Origin: Spirosomataceae bacterium TFI 002 | Lineage (GTDB): Bacteria > Bacteroidota > Bacteroidia > Cytophagales > Spirosomataceae | NCBI GenBank assembly: GCA_900230115.1 | Contig: LT907983.1 | Location: forward strand, 4,758,774-4,822,773 | Reading direction: 5' to 3' | DNA: 64,000 nt | In this document: positions 1 to 7,652 of the stretch, in pieces | Position numbering within the stretch: the first letter of the stretch is position 1 | Layout: each line of letters starts with the position of its first letter | The notes under the pieces: generated by a model | What the model saw: the letters and a program-made list of their open reading frames with translations, nothing else | The model's database searches: none | What the model was told of the DNA's origin: nothing | Program-made: the position numbers and the translations under genes

Positions 1-83
1 TTGTTGAAAAGCTCATCTTCTTGTGCAGTTGCTTGTCCGGTAGACCACAATAATAGGCCAATGATTATGAAGTAATTTCGCAT
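1..83 (-). CDS. N-terminal fragment of an exported protein, cut by window edge
   Basis: Only the first 27 codons are inside the window. The reading frame starts at the ATG complementary to 81-83 and encodes a short basic N-terminus, a hydrophobic run of about 12 residues and a small-residue stretch ending in ATAQ, followed by acidic residues. That is the layout of a Sec signal peptide cleaved before QEDE. Nothing of the mature protein is visible, so no function can be given. It is oriented like the cbb3 operon upstream of it but separated by about 245 bases. Confidence 0.5.
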   Translation of the reverse strand, partial: MRNYFIIIGLLLWSTGQATAQEDELFN

Positions 84-329
84 CGAGTTTTTTTCAATGA
101 ATTAAACCCAATACAAGTTGAGTAAGCCTTTGTGAAAAGGACTAGCTCAATTTATTCAAATCAAATAGTGGTTATTGGGTTATTTAATATCAATTTAGTA
201 ATTCTTAGCCTTTTAAGTCTATTTCAGAGTTACTTTTTAATACTAAACTCAACTTTTGACAGCAACCCTGATTTTTATTAGTCGTTCAGCTATTGTTTAC
301 TTCAAGCATTCACCTTCAATCTAGTACTC

Positions 330-1031
330 TTACTCATGAATACCAGTGATACACTCCGAATGTACCTCACCATGATTACCGTAAAGAGTAGGCTCGTGCG
401 TGAAACCACGGAAAAGTAACCATACAGCCATTGCGGCATAGGTGTAAGGTAGAATCTTCTTGAAGTTGATTTGTGCCACAGAGCGGATTTTGGAAAAACC
501 TAAACTTGCGGCAAGCATCATTGGCAAGGTGCCTAGACCAAATACGAGCATGTAAATAGCTCCATCGAGCGGGTGTAAGGCAAGGAAAGAGCCAGCCAAG
601 GCCGCATATGATAGTCCACAAGGTAAAAGTCCGTTCACCAATCCAAAGCTAAAGTGACTACCCCAAAAGTTAAGTTTAAGGGAGTTTTTGATCCAAAATT
701 TTATTTTGGAAGTTCCTACGTTCAGATAAGAAGCAACTTTGAGTGATCTATTGCTCCAAATATGGATGATTAAGAAAACAATAATTAGACTACCAATGAG
801 AATGGATATTGTTCTTTGGGAAGCAAATAAGACGGTTTGTTGGCTTATGGCACCTATCGCAAAACCAAGGATACCATACATGAGGATTCTACCAGCGTTA
901 TAGACTAGTTTGCCAGCAACAACTTTAGGTTTGATGCTTTTTTGTCCGGGTAGGAGTAGGGTAAGCGGACCGCACATCACCAAACAGTGGGTGCTTCCTA
1001 CTAAGCCCATCAAAAAAGCAGCCCAGAGCAT
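330..1031 (-). CDS. SafE/TauE-like membrane protein of the cbb3 operon
   Basis: A 233-residue polytopic membrane protein of the sulfite exporter TauE/SafE family (COG2836 type). An N-terminal HCLVMCGPL segment and a later GLLPCGLSYAALAGS segment are the two Cys/Pro-containing helices typical of the family; about six hydrophobic segments are visible. In Bacteroidota and Proteobacteria such proteins lie at the end of cbb3 oxidase clusters and are thought to help copper or redox handling during oxidase assembly; that role is inferred from context. It follows ccoH with a 2-base gap and is the last gene of the ccoNO-Q-P-G-H operon. Confidence 0.85.
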   Translation of the reverse strand: MLWAAFLMGLVGSTHCLVMCGPLTLLLPGQKSIKPKVVAGKLVYNAGRILMYGILGFAIGAISQQTVLFASQRTISILIGSLIIVFLIIHIWSNRSLKVASYLNVGTSKIKFWIKNSLKLNFWGSHFSFGLVNGLLPCGLSYAALAGSFLALHPLDGAIYMLVFGLGTLPMMLAASLGFSKIRSVAQINFKKILPYTYAAMAVWLLFRGFTHEPTLYGNHGEVHSECITGIHE

Positions 1032-1033
1032 TA

Positions 1034-1465
1034 TTAGATCGTGATTTTTTGCTCTAGGTAATATCCTTTTTGGTTGGTTTGCCAGTCAATCTTTAGGACA
1101 TATAATCCTTTTTGCATTCCATTTGTAGGTATGATTTGACTGGTTCCATTTCCCAATACCAAAGGCATGCTTTGGTCAAGTTTTGTGTCAGATGGTCGGT
1201 AGAAAGTCACAGTTCCTGTGCTTCCTTTACTTTCAGCGGGAAAGTCTAGCTTGATGCCATTTTCGGCATAATTAATTTCTACTTCGGAGCTTAGTTTAGC
1301 AGTGTTTTGTTTTTTGACAATTACATCTTCATACACGAGCTCTTTTTGATAGTAATCTTCGGTTACCAAAAAGATGTCTTTTTGCTGCATGCACATGTAA
1401 ACCATGAATACCATGAGGGCAACAAAACTTAGATATCCTAGTGCTATTTTCTTTCCCCAATTCAT
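1034..1465 (-). CDS. ccoH: FixH/CcoH-family cbb3 assembly protein
   Basis: A 143-residue protein with one N-terminal transmembrane helix (about residues 8-26) and a periplasmic domain. After the helix comes the VTEDYYQKELVYED segment, matching the FixH pattern in which a YY(x)KxL motif follows the membrane anchor. FixH/CcoH is needed for stable assembly of cbb3 oxidase in the organisms where it has been studied. The gene is packed between ccoG (4-base gap) and the SafE-like gene (2-base gap), so it is almost certainly co-transcribed with the oxidase. Confidence 0.85.
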   Translation of the reverse strand: MNWGKKIALGYLSFVALMVFMVYMCMQQKDIFLVTEDYYQKELVYEDVIVKKQNTAKLSSEVEINYAENGIKLDFPAESKGSTGTVTFYRPSDTKLDQSMPLVLGNGTSQIIPTNGMQKGLYVLKIDWQTNQKGYYLEQKITI

Positions 1466-1469
1466 AGTT

Positions 1470-2903
1470 TTATTTGTTTGGACCTAAAAAGGTCGTTCCA
1501 ATATTGTCGATTTCCTTACCATTACTTTTTACAAGAACTTCAAGGTCGGTTTTCCGCTGGTTGATTATTCCTTCAGGATATTTAACAAAAAAGATGACTT
1601 CTTTTTTACCACCTGCAGGGACCGTAACCGTGGCTACATCACCTACGATAGATACTGTTGCATTTTCATCTTCTACTGTTAAACCTACCTCCACGTCTTC
1701 TTGTGTCTTGTTAACAATCTGTGCGTTATAAAGGTTGCTTATTCCTCCATCATCTTGTTTTTGGTATAATTGACCAGGAACACGCATGATTGTAGTATCA
1801 ACCATGTCGCGAGTAATAAGCAATGTTGCCTCAATACCTATCAATGCCAAAAGCACAACCGAATAGGCCATTGATCGCTTGCTAAATGTATAAGGTACTT
1901 TCTTCTCTACAGACTCTACAGAAGCATAGCGGATAAGTCCTTTTGGCTTACCTACTTTCTCCATTACGTCGTCACATGCATCTATACAAGCAGTACAGTT
2001 TACACATTCCAACTGAATTCCGTTTCTGATATCGATTCCTGTAGGGCAAACTTGAACACATAAGCCACAATCCACACAGTCACCTTGCTTTTCTTGCTCT
2101 TCTTCAGTTTGGTTTTTCTTAATTCTACCTCTAGGCTCACCACGTAAAAAATCGTAGATGATTGTCATGGTATCTCTATTTACCAATACTCCTTGCAGAC
2201 GACCATAAGGACAAATTGTAACACATACTTGCTCTCTTAATCTACTAAAAACGTAATAGAAAAGAACTGTGAAAACAACAATACCAATAAAACCAGAAAG
2301 GTGAGCACTTGGTGGCTGCGAAACAACTTCTATTACACCTTCTACACCTAGAATGTAGGCCATGGTAAAGTGTGCAATTATGATGGAGAAGACAATGTAA
2401 ATGGTGTGTTTCAGTGTTTTACGCCATGCCTTATCAAAGTTCATGGGGCCTTGGTCAAAGTTCTTTTGTCTTCTTCCATCTCCCTCAAGCCAGTTCTCAA
2501 TAGGTCTGAATATCATTTCCATGAAAACAGTTTGTGGGCATAACCAACCGCACCAAACTCTACCAAATGAAACGGTAAAAAGAACAATAAACAAGACAAA
2601 AATAATCATCCCAATGCCAAACAAAACGAAGTCTTGTGGCAAAAAGAGTTGTCCGAAGATTACGAATTTACGATCGAAGAAATTCATCATCAAAAGTGGC
2701 ATTCCACCTATTTTGATGAATGGTACTGCAAAAAATACAGCCAAAAAGCCGACTGTGGCAAGGATTCTCTTGTTATAGAACTTCCCTTTCGGCTTTTTGG
2801 GGTATAGCCATATTCTTTTGCCGTCTTTGTCTACGGTGGCAATGGTGTCTCTGTACTCATCATTGTCTTCGTACAGTTCTTCGTAAATGGCTTCGGTATG
2901 CAT
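1470..2903 (-). CDS. ccoG: Cytochrome c oxidase accessory protein CcoG (FixG)
   Basis: A 477-residue membrane ferredoxin. In order: a cytoplasmic N-terminus, transmembrane helices from about residue 45, the GRVWCGWLCPQ motif near 114-124, a second Cys-Pro segment (TICPYGRLQ) near 230, and two 4Fe-4S clusters, CxxCxxCxxxCP near 274 and CxxCxxCxxxC near 298. A further helix near 345 anchors a C-terminal Ig-like domain (FixG C-terminal). CcoG is implicated in copper reduction or delivery for cbb3 assembly. Length and motif order are those of the family. It sits 5 bases after ccoP. Confidence 0.95.
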   Translation of the reverse strand: MHTEAIYEELYEDNDEYRDTIATVDKDGKRIWLYPKKPKGKFYNKRILATVGFLAVFFAVPFIKIGGMPLLMMNFFDRKFVIFGQLFLPQDFVLFGIGMIIFVLFIVLFTVSFGRVWCGWLCPQTVFMEMIFRPIENWLEGDGRRQKNFDQGPMNFDKAWRKTLKHTIYIVFSIIIAHFTMAYILGVEGVIEVVSQPPSAHLSGFIGIVVFTVLFYYVFSRLREQVCVTICPYGRLQGVLVNRDTMTIIYDFLRGEPRGRIKKNQTEEEQEKQGDCVDCGLCVQVCPTGIDIRNGIQLECVNCTACIDACDDVMEKVGKPKGLIRYASVESVEKKVPYTFSKRSMAYSVVLLALIGIEATLLITRDMVDTTIMRVPGQLYQKQDDGGISNLYNAQIVNKTQEDVEVGLTVEDENATVSIVGDVATVTVPAGGKKEVIFFVKYPEGIINQRKTDLEVLVKSNGKEIDNIGTTFLGPNK

Positions 2904-2908
2904 TATTG

Positions 2909-3739
2909 TTAGTTGAGAAGTGCTACTTCTTCAGTTTTTTCGGTTGGAGTTTCTTCTGTTGCGGCTGCTGGTGCTTCTGGAACATATTTATCTCCCTGAG
3001 CAGCTTTTCCATTAGGAGGATTGGTTCCTACCAAAGTGGTAATATAACTTGTTACGTTTTGCATCTGACTTGGAGATAGTGTACCATCCCAAGGGATCAT
3101 TCCTTTTTCTGGAATACCGTATTTGATCGTTTTGAAAATATCACTTACTGATCCTCCGTGAAGCCAGAACTCATCTGTTAAGTTTGGTCCTACTCCACCT
3201 TCTCCTAGCTTACCATGACATGCTACACAGTTTCCTGCATAGATGGCCGAGCCTTCTGCAATACCTTTGGCATCAGTAACTAAAACAACGCTACTTTCGT
3301 CGATCGCATTTCCTTCACCTGCAAGGTTGCTACTTTTCTGCTCAGCTGCTTCTGCCATAGCGATTTCGTACTCTTCGCTTTGACTAGGGCTCCAATGCCA
3401 CACGTGATAGTTCAGTAGATATACGATACCAAAAATAATACCGCTATAAAACATTCCTAGCCACCATGGTGGAAGGTGATTATCAAGCTCGCGTATACCG
3501 TCATAGCTATGGTCAAGTGTGATTGATTCTTCTTCCTTGATTGGTTTTAGGCCATTGAATCGTTCCCATATACTCATAGAGTTGGTTTCGCGAACGATGC
3601 CCATTTTGTCGTCCAAAACTTTACGAGCCATTAGGTAAACATTTACCACAGCAACAAGCAAAATAACAACAATTAAGGCTAGAAATATGAGTAGGAGAGT
3701 CTGGAACAACTCTTCGCCATTTTGTAATTTAGGATCCAT
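2909..3739 (-). CDS. ccoP: cbb3 cytochrome oxidase subunit III, CcoP (mono-heme)
   Basis: A 276-residue subunit with two membrane helices: one at about residues 12-36 and one at about 92-112, preceded by a LPPWWLGMFY segment typical of the FixP N-terminal domain. One cytochrome c domain follows, with CVACH near residue 170 and a candidate Met ligand in the GMIPW segment. Proteobacterial CcoP has two hemes; only one CxxCH is present here, as in many Bacteroidota proteins. The tail is rich in Ala, Pro, Glu and Thr. It passes electrons to CcoO/CcoN. Confidence 0.93.
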   Translation of the reverse strand: MDPKLQNGEELFQTLLLIFLALIVVILLVAVVNVYLMARKVLDDKMGIVRETNSMSIWERFNGLKPIKEEESITLDHSYDGIRELDNHLPPWWLGMFYSGIIFGIVYLLNYHVWHWSPSQSEEYEIAMAEAAEQKSSNLAGEGNAIDESSVVLVTDAKGIAEGSAIYAGNCVACHGKLGEGGVGPNLTDEFWLHGGSVSDIFKTIKYGIPEKGMIPWDGTLSPSQMQNVTSYITTLVGTNPPNGKAAQGDKYVPEAPAAATEETPTEKTEEVALLN

Positions 3740-3772
3740 TATTAAAAATAATTTTTTTGTAAAAAATATGGT

Positions 3773-3937
3773 TTAATCGTTTTTGCTCAATGGCAAGTCC
3801 TTCATATGGTCGATGTACTTCTTGTCTGCCTTGAAAACGAATATCGCTAGTAGGACAAAAAATGTGACGAAAATAGTAAGGCTTATGATGGGATAGATTG
3901 CTATCCCGTCAATGTCCGATAAATAATTCTTATACAT
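3773..3937 (-). CDS. ccoQ: Small cbb3 oxidase subunit, CcoQ-like
   Basis: A 54-residue ORF read directly from the sequence: ATG complementary to 3935-3937, stop complementary to 3773-3775. It has one hydrophobic helix at about residues 14-35 followed by a short charged tail (FKADKKYIDHMKDLPL), the architecture of CcoQ/FixQ. It sits between ccoNO (21-base gap) and ccoP (33-base gap), the usual CcoQ position. CcoQ stabilises the cbb3 complex in some bacteria. The assignment rests on position and topology, because CcoQ sequences are poorly conserved. Confidence 0.8.
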   Translation of the reverse strand: MYKNYLSDIDGIAIYPIISLTIFVTFFVLLAIFVFKADKKYIDHMKDLPLSKND

Positions 3938-3958
3938 GATAGTATCTTTTTAGGTTAA

Positions 3959-6130
3959 TTATTTGAGAGCTGTTTGCTCGCCTTTGATATCTGTACCCAT
4001 TCTTTGGAGGTAAGCAATAAGTGCAATGATCTCACGATCAGATGACACTTCTATACTAGCTTCTCCTAGGTTTTTAGCTATTTTCTCGGCTTGAGCATTC
4101 ATATCATTAACAGCTACTTCTGCGTAACCTTCTGCGTATGGTACTCCTAGCGTTTGCATTGCTCTTATTTTTCCGGCAATGCCTTCTTGATCATAATTAT
4201 CGTCAAATAACCAAGGGTATGCAGGCATTATAGAACCAGGTGACATGGAAGTAGGGTCAAGCATGTGGTTGTAATGCCAGCTATCAGGATACTTTCCACC
4301 TATTCTATGTAAATCTGGACCAGTTCTCTTAGATCCCCACTGGAATGGGTGATCATAAACAAACTCACCAGCCTTACTGTATTCTCCATATCGTTCTGTT
4401 TCACTACGGAACGGACGAATCATTTGAGAGTGACATGTATAACATCCTTCTCTTACATAAATATCTCTACCTTCTAACTCTAGCGGAGTATATGGTTTTA
4501 CAGATGCAATTGTAGGTACGTTTGACTCTACCAACCAAGTTGGAACAAACTCAATAGCTCCACCAATAAATACTGCAACAAAAGCTAATACAGTAAACAA
4601 TACTGGCTTACGCTCTAGTACTGAGTGCCAGTGGCCACCAGTGATATTTACATTCTTTGCTAAAGCTGGAGCTTCATCATATTCCGTAGCCTGGAAAGTA
4701 CCTTGTTGTGCAGTTTTGATTAAGTTGTAAACCATAATCAATGTTCCTGTAAGGTATATAGTACCACCAAGAGCTCTCATTACGTACATTGGAATGATAC
4801 GAGTTACAGTTTCTAAGAAGTTAGGGTATGCTAAGAAACCGTCAGCAGTAAACTCTTTCCACATCAAACTTTGCGTAAATCCAGCCCAATATAATGGAAG
4901 AGCGTAAAAAATGATTCCAAGCGTTCCTACCCAGAAGTGAACATTGGCAAGTTTAACAGAGTATAATTTTGTTTTCCAGATTTTTGGTACCAACCAGTAA
5001 ACCATACCGAAGGTCAAGAATCCATTCCATCCCAAAGCACCAATGTGTACGTGAGCAATAATCCAGTCAGTATAGTGACCAATAGCGTTTACGTTTTTAA
5101 GAGAAAGTAATGGTCCTTCAAAAGTGGCCATACCATAACAAGTTACAGCAACAACGAAGAACTTAAGAACTGGATCTTCTCTTACTCTATCCCAAGCTCC
5201 ACGAAGTGTAAGTAGTCCGTTAAGCATACCACCCCAAGATGGAGCAACAAGCATTACTGAAAAAGCAACTCCTAGGTTTTGAGCCCATTCTGGAAGTGCA
5301 GTATATAATAAGTGGTGAGGTCCTGCCCATATGTATATGAAAATCAGTGACCAAAAGTGAATTATAGATAACTTATATGAGTAAACTGGTCTTTTTGCCG
5401 CCTTAGGTAAAAAGTAGTACATCAATCCTAAGTACGAAGTAGTCAAGAAAAATGCAACAGCATTGTGACCATACCACCATTGTACAAGTGCATCTTGCAT
5501 ACCTGCGTACCAAGAGTAACTTTTAGAAAAACTTACAGGTATTGAAATTGAGTTTACGATGTGAAGAAGTGCAACTGTAACAGCTGTAGCTATATAAAAC
5601 CAAATCGCCACATACATGTGACGCTCTCGTCTTTTAATAATTGTTCCTATTAAGTTGATTGTAAATATTACCCATACAATAGCGATAGAGATATCAATCC
5701 ACCACTCAAGTTCGGCGTATTCTTTACCTTGTGTCATTCCTAAAGGAAGCGTAATAGCCGCTGCAACTATGATAAGTTGCCACCCCCAGAAGTGAAGCCA
5801 TGAAAGAACGTTGCTAAAAAGTGAGGTTTTGAGCAATCGAGGTAATGAGTAATATAAACCAGTGAAAAAGCCATTACCTACAAATGCAAAAATGATTGCA
5901 TTGGTGTGCAAAGGTCTCATTCTACCAAATGTGGTATATTGATTACCCATATTGGCCGCTGGCCAAAATAATTGAATAGCCGCAGTAAGTCCTGCTAGCA
6001 TTCCAACGACTCCGAAAACAACGGTTGCCATCATAAAGGCTTTTACGATCTTATTGTCGTAGTAAAAACCTTCGAGATTTCCGGCTGAATCAGAACTGGA
6101 CGAGAATTGTGGTTTGGTCAAAAAACGCAT
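3959..6130 (-). CDS. ccoNO: Fused cbb3 oxidase subunits I and II (CcoN-CcoO)
   Basis: A 723-residue fusion. Residues 1 to about 490 are a haem-copper oxidase subunit I with 12 or more helices and the expected His ligands: one in LHTNAIIFAF, one in WWYGHNAVAFF, the pair in WAGPHHLLYT, and two in AHVHIGALGWNG. After a short linker, residues from about 505 carry one helix and then a mono-haem CcoO domain with CYTCH near 562-566 followed by SQMIRPFRSE and the GSIMPAYPW Met-ligand segment. Fusion of CcoN and CcoO is typical of Bacteroidota. This is the first gene of the oxidase operon; an FNR-like palindrome lies about 80 bases upstream. Confidence 0.97.
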   Translation of the reverse strand: MRFLTKPQFSSSSDSAGNLEGFYYDNKIVKAFMMATVVFGVVGMLAGLTAAIQLFWPAANMGNQYTTFGRMRPLHTNAIIFAFVGNGFFTGLYYSLPRLLKTSLFSNVLSWLHFWGWQLIIVAAAITLPLGMTQGKEYAELEWWIDISIAIVWVIFTINLIGTIIKRRERHMYVAIWFYIATAVTVALLHIVNSISIPVSFSKSYSWYAGMQDALVQWWYGHNAVAFFLTTSYLGLMYYFLPKAAKRPVYSYKLSIIHFWSLIFIYIWAGPHHLLYTALPEWAQNLGVAFSVMLVAPSWGGMLNGLLTLRGAWDRVREDPVLKFFVVAVTCYGMATFEGPLLSLKNVNAIGHYTDWIIAHVHIGALGWNGFLTFGMVYWLVPKIWKTKLYSVKLANVHFWVGTLGIIFYALPLYWAGFTQSLMWKEFTADGFLAYPNFLETVTRIIPMYVMRALGGTIYLTGTLIMVYNLIKTAQQGTFQATEYDEAPALAKNVNITGGHWHSVLERKPVLFTVLAFVAVFIGGAIEFVPTWLVESNVPTIASVKPYTPLELEGRDIYVREGCYTCHSQMIRPFRSETERYGEYSKAGEFVYDHPFQWGSKRTGPDLHRIGGKYPDSWHYNHMLDPTSMSPGSIMPAYPWLFDDNYDQEGIAGKIRAMQTLGVPYAEGYAEVAVNDMNAQAEKIAKNLGEASIEVSSDREIIALIAYLQRMGTDIKGEQTALK

Positions 6131-6156
6131 AGTAAAGTTTAATAAAAATATTTCTT

Positions 6157-6164
6157 CAAAATTA
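6157..6164 (-). promoter_or_regulatory. Putative -7 element of the ccoNO promoter
   Basis: Read on the minus strand this is TAATTTTG, a match to the Bacteroidota -7 consensus TAnnTTTG. A TTTC lies 17 bases upstream, near the expected -33 position. It would place transcription start at about 6150, some 20 bases before the ccoNO start codon, with the FNR-like box centred near -66. The element is seen; its function is inferred. Confidence 0.45.
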
Positions 6165-6209
6165 GAAGTTGATTGTACTTAGAAACATGACGAATAAGAT
6201 TGCCGAAAC

Positions 6210-6223
6210 ATGATACTAATCAT
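6210..6223. promoter_or_regulatory. FNR/CRP-type palindrome upstream of ccoNO
   Basis: The sequence ATGAT-ACTA-ATCAT is a perfect inverted repeat with the TGAT-N4-ATCA core of FNR/FixK sites (TTGAT-N4-ATCAA), i.e. TGA-N6-TCA. It lies about 80 bases before the ccoNO start. Its right arm overlaps the stop codon of the upstream minus-strand gene (6220-6222). Two more TGA-N6-TCA sites lie before the ccoI/kinase divergent pair and before hemN. The CRP-type response regulator encoded at 11811-12863 is the obvious candidate ligand. Confidence 0.55.
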
Positions 6224-6633
6224 ATTTCGATATTGGTTAGGTGTTCAAAACTTGCTACAAATGTCCTTAGTGAGTATTTATACTCTTTATAATCAGTTCT
6301 TAAGTCCTCCATTTCCTTTCGGAAGTACTGGTGGTCTTTGTATGACTCCCCATCTATTTTGGCTTCTTCTATTACTTCTTCTGCCATTTCATGATGAATT
6401 TGGTTAAGTTCATTTGTGATTCTTTCTATTACTCTTTTGTAATGATGAGTTTCGGATACAAACTTAGCAACTTTAAGTCCTTTTGCTGCATCACCAATGG
6501 TGTGTTGCTTGAGGTCGTTTAAAGCTCCTTCAAAAAAAGCAACTTCTCTTTCGAGCAATGCGAGTTCATTTCTGTATTCAGTTTGCTCTTTACTTACTTT
6601 AATGGTTCGGTTGTTTTCGTTTATTGTTCTCAT
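6220..6633 (-). CDS. Hypothetical helical protein upstream of ccoNO
   Basis: A 137-residue charged protein with no signal peptide or membrane helix; predicted mostly helical (long E/K/L-rich heptad-like stretches such as ELALLEREVAFFEGALNDL), so probably coiled coil. I do not recognise the family. An in-frame ATG 24 bases further upstream (6657) would add eight residues; the internal start giving MRTINENN is equally plausible. It is in the same orientation as ccoNO, with about 90 bases between them containing the FNR-like box. Confidence 0.6.
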   Translation of the reverse strand: MRTINENNRTIKVSKEQTEYRNELALLEREVAFFEGALNDLKQHTIGDAAKGLKVAKFVSETHHYKRVIERITNELNQIHHEMAEEVIEEAKIDGESYKDHQYFRKEMEDLRTDYKEYKYSLRTFVASFEHLTNIEI

Positions 6634-6724
6634 TATTAAGTGTTTTGTTTTTGACACTTAAAACTATTCATGAATTTAGAAAATAAATATGAGCTAATAA
6701 ATACTCTTGTATGATTTATGTCAG

Positions 6725-6741
6725 TTTTTTTTTGGGGGGGG
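6725..6741. repeat. T9-G8 homopolymer tract
   Basis: A run of nine T followed directly by eight G lies in the 185-base gap between the divergent hypothetical gene and vapB. Long G runs are rare in AT-rich DNA and are prone to slipped-strand length change. It is about 80 bases upstream of vapB, so length variation could alter promoter spacing. It could equally be a neutral run. Confidence 0.7.
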
Positions 6742-6818
6742 ATAGTTTCAATGTGGGTGAGTAATCTTATTGCTAAATGTGTATAGAAACTTGAAAAAAT
6801 GTGTATATTTAATTCGTT

Positions 6819-7031
6819 ATGCGAACAAATATTGAGATAAATGATGAATTAATGGCTGAGGCCATGAAATTAAGTAATAAGATTACTAAGAAACAATTAG
6901 TTGAAAATGCCCTTGAATTATATATAGATATGATGAAAAGAAAAGGTATGCTCGATTTGTTTGGAAAAGTAGATTGGGATGGGGATTTAAACCAAATGAG
7001 GCTTAATGAAGGTGAGAAACTTGGTATTTGA
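6819..7031 (+). CDS. vapB: VapB-family antitoxin
   Basis: A 70-residue protein whose N-terminus, MRTNIEINDELMAEAMKL, is the ribbon-helix-helix signature of VapB antitoxins (PF09957, formerly DUF2191). The C-terminal half (LFGKVDWDGDLNQMR) is the toxin-binding tail. It overlaps the start of the PIN-domain gene by 26 bases, the usual coupled arrangement. VapB normally binds its own operator as a complex with VapC. The pair is on the opposite strand to the flanking cbb3 genes. Confidence 0.9.
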   Translation: MRTNIEINDELMAEAMKLSNKITKKQLVENALELYIDMMKRKGMLDLFGKVDWDGDLNQMRLNEGEKLGI

Positions 7032-7416
7032 TTCAAGCATTTGGATTGATGCTCTGAATGGTGTTGAAACACAGGAGGTAAAACTTCTCAAGCATTGTAT
7101 TGAAAACAATGATCCAGTTGTGATTTTCCCGATAATAGCAAGAGAGCTATTGCAAGGAATAAGGCAAGATGATCTTTACCATAAAGTTTTAAAAAACCTA
7201 AAGGGATTTCCAATCGTCACTTGTGATATATGGGAGCTGGAAATTGGTGCTGCCGATTTGTTTCGAAGTTTAAGGAAAAAAGGAATTACTATAAGAAAAC
7301 CAAATGATTGTGTAATTGCATTTATAGCAATCTATCACAACCTAATTTTAGTCCATAATGATAGTGACTTTAATTTAATTGCTTCAGGTTCTAAATTAGA
7401 AGTGCATAAAAGTTAA
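7006..7416 (+). CDS. vapC: VapC-family PIN-domain toxin (putative ribonuclease)
   Basis: A 136-residue PIN domain. Acidic residues expected for metal binding are present: Asp in VFDSSIWIDAL near residue 9, Glu in IIARELLQG, and the Asp residues in PNDCVIAFIA and VHNDSDFNLIA. VapC toxins cleave RNA, often initiator tRNA or rRNA; the target here is unknown. The start ATG lies inside vapB, consistent with translational coupling. The module separates the ccoNO operon from ccoS/ccoI and looks like an insertion into the respiration cluster. Confidence 0.9.
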   Translation: MKVRNLVFDSSIWIDALNGVETQEVKLLKHCIENNDPVVIFPIIARELLQGIRQDDLYHKVLKNLKGFPIVTCDIWELEIGAADLFRSLRKKGITIRKPNDCVIAFIAIYHNLILVHNDSDFNLIASGSKLEVHKS

Positions 7417-7463
7417 TGGCAAATTGGAATGTAATTTTAAAGTAGTAATTACTCAGGCAATAG

Positions 7464-7652
7464 TTATTCAATTATATCTTTCTTCACAACTGGTTTGTGA
7501 TCACTACGCTTTGCCTCGTCGTCAAACAACATTCTTATCGCGGGCGTGTAAGTGTCGTCAAATTGCCCATCTTTTGTTGCCCAAAAAAAAGCTGCTAAAA
7601 AACCTCCTGCAACTAGTAAAGCTGCCACCACTAATAGTATAATTACGTCCAT
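7464..7652 (-). CDS. ccoS: cbb3 oxidase maturation protein CcoS
   Basis: A 62-residue membrane protein with one N-terminal helix (about residues 3-24) followed by FFWATKDGQFDD, the hallmark of CcoS/FixS where a GQFDD-type segment follows the helix. CcoS is required for cofactor insertion into cbb3 oxidase in Rhodobacter. It overlaps the end of ccoI by 10 bases, so translation is probably coupled. Confidence 0.93.
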   Translation of the reverse strand: MDVIILLVVAALLVAGGFLAAFFWATKDGQFDDTYTPAIRMLFDDEAKRSDHKPVVKKDIIE

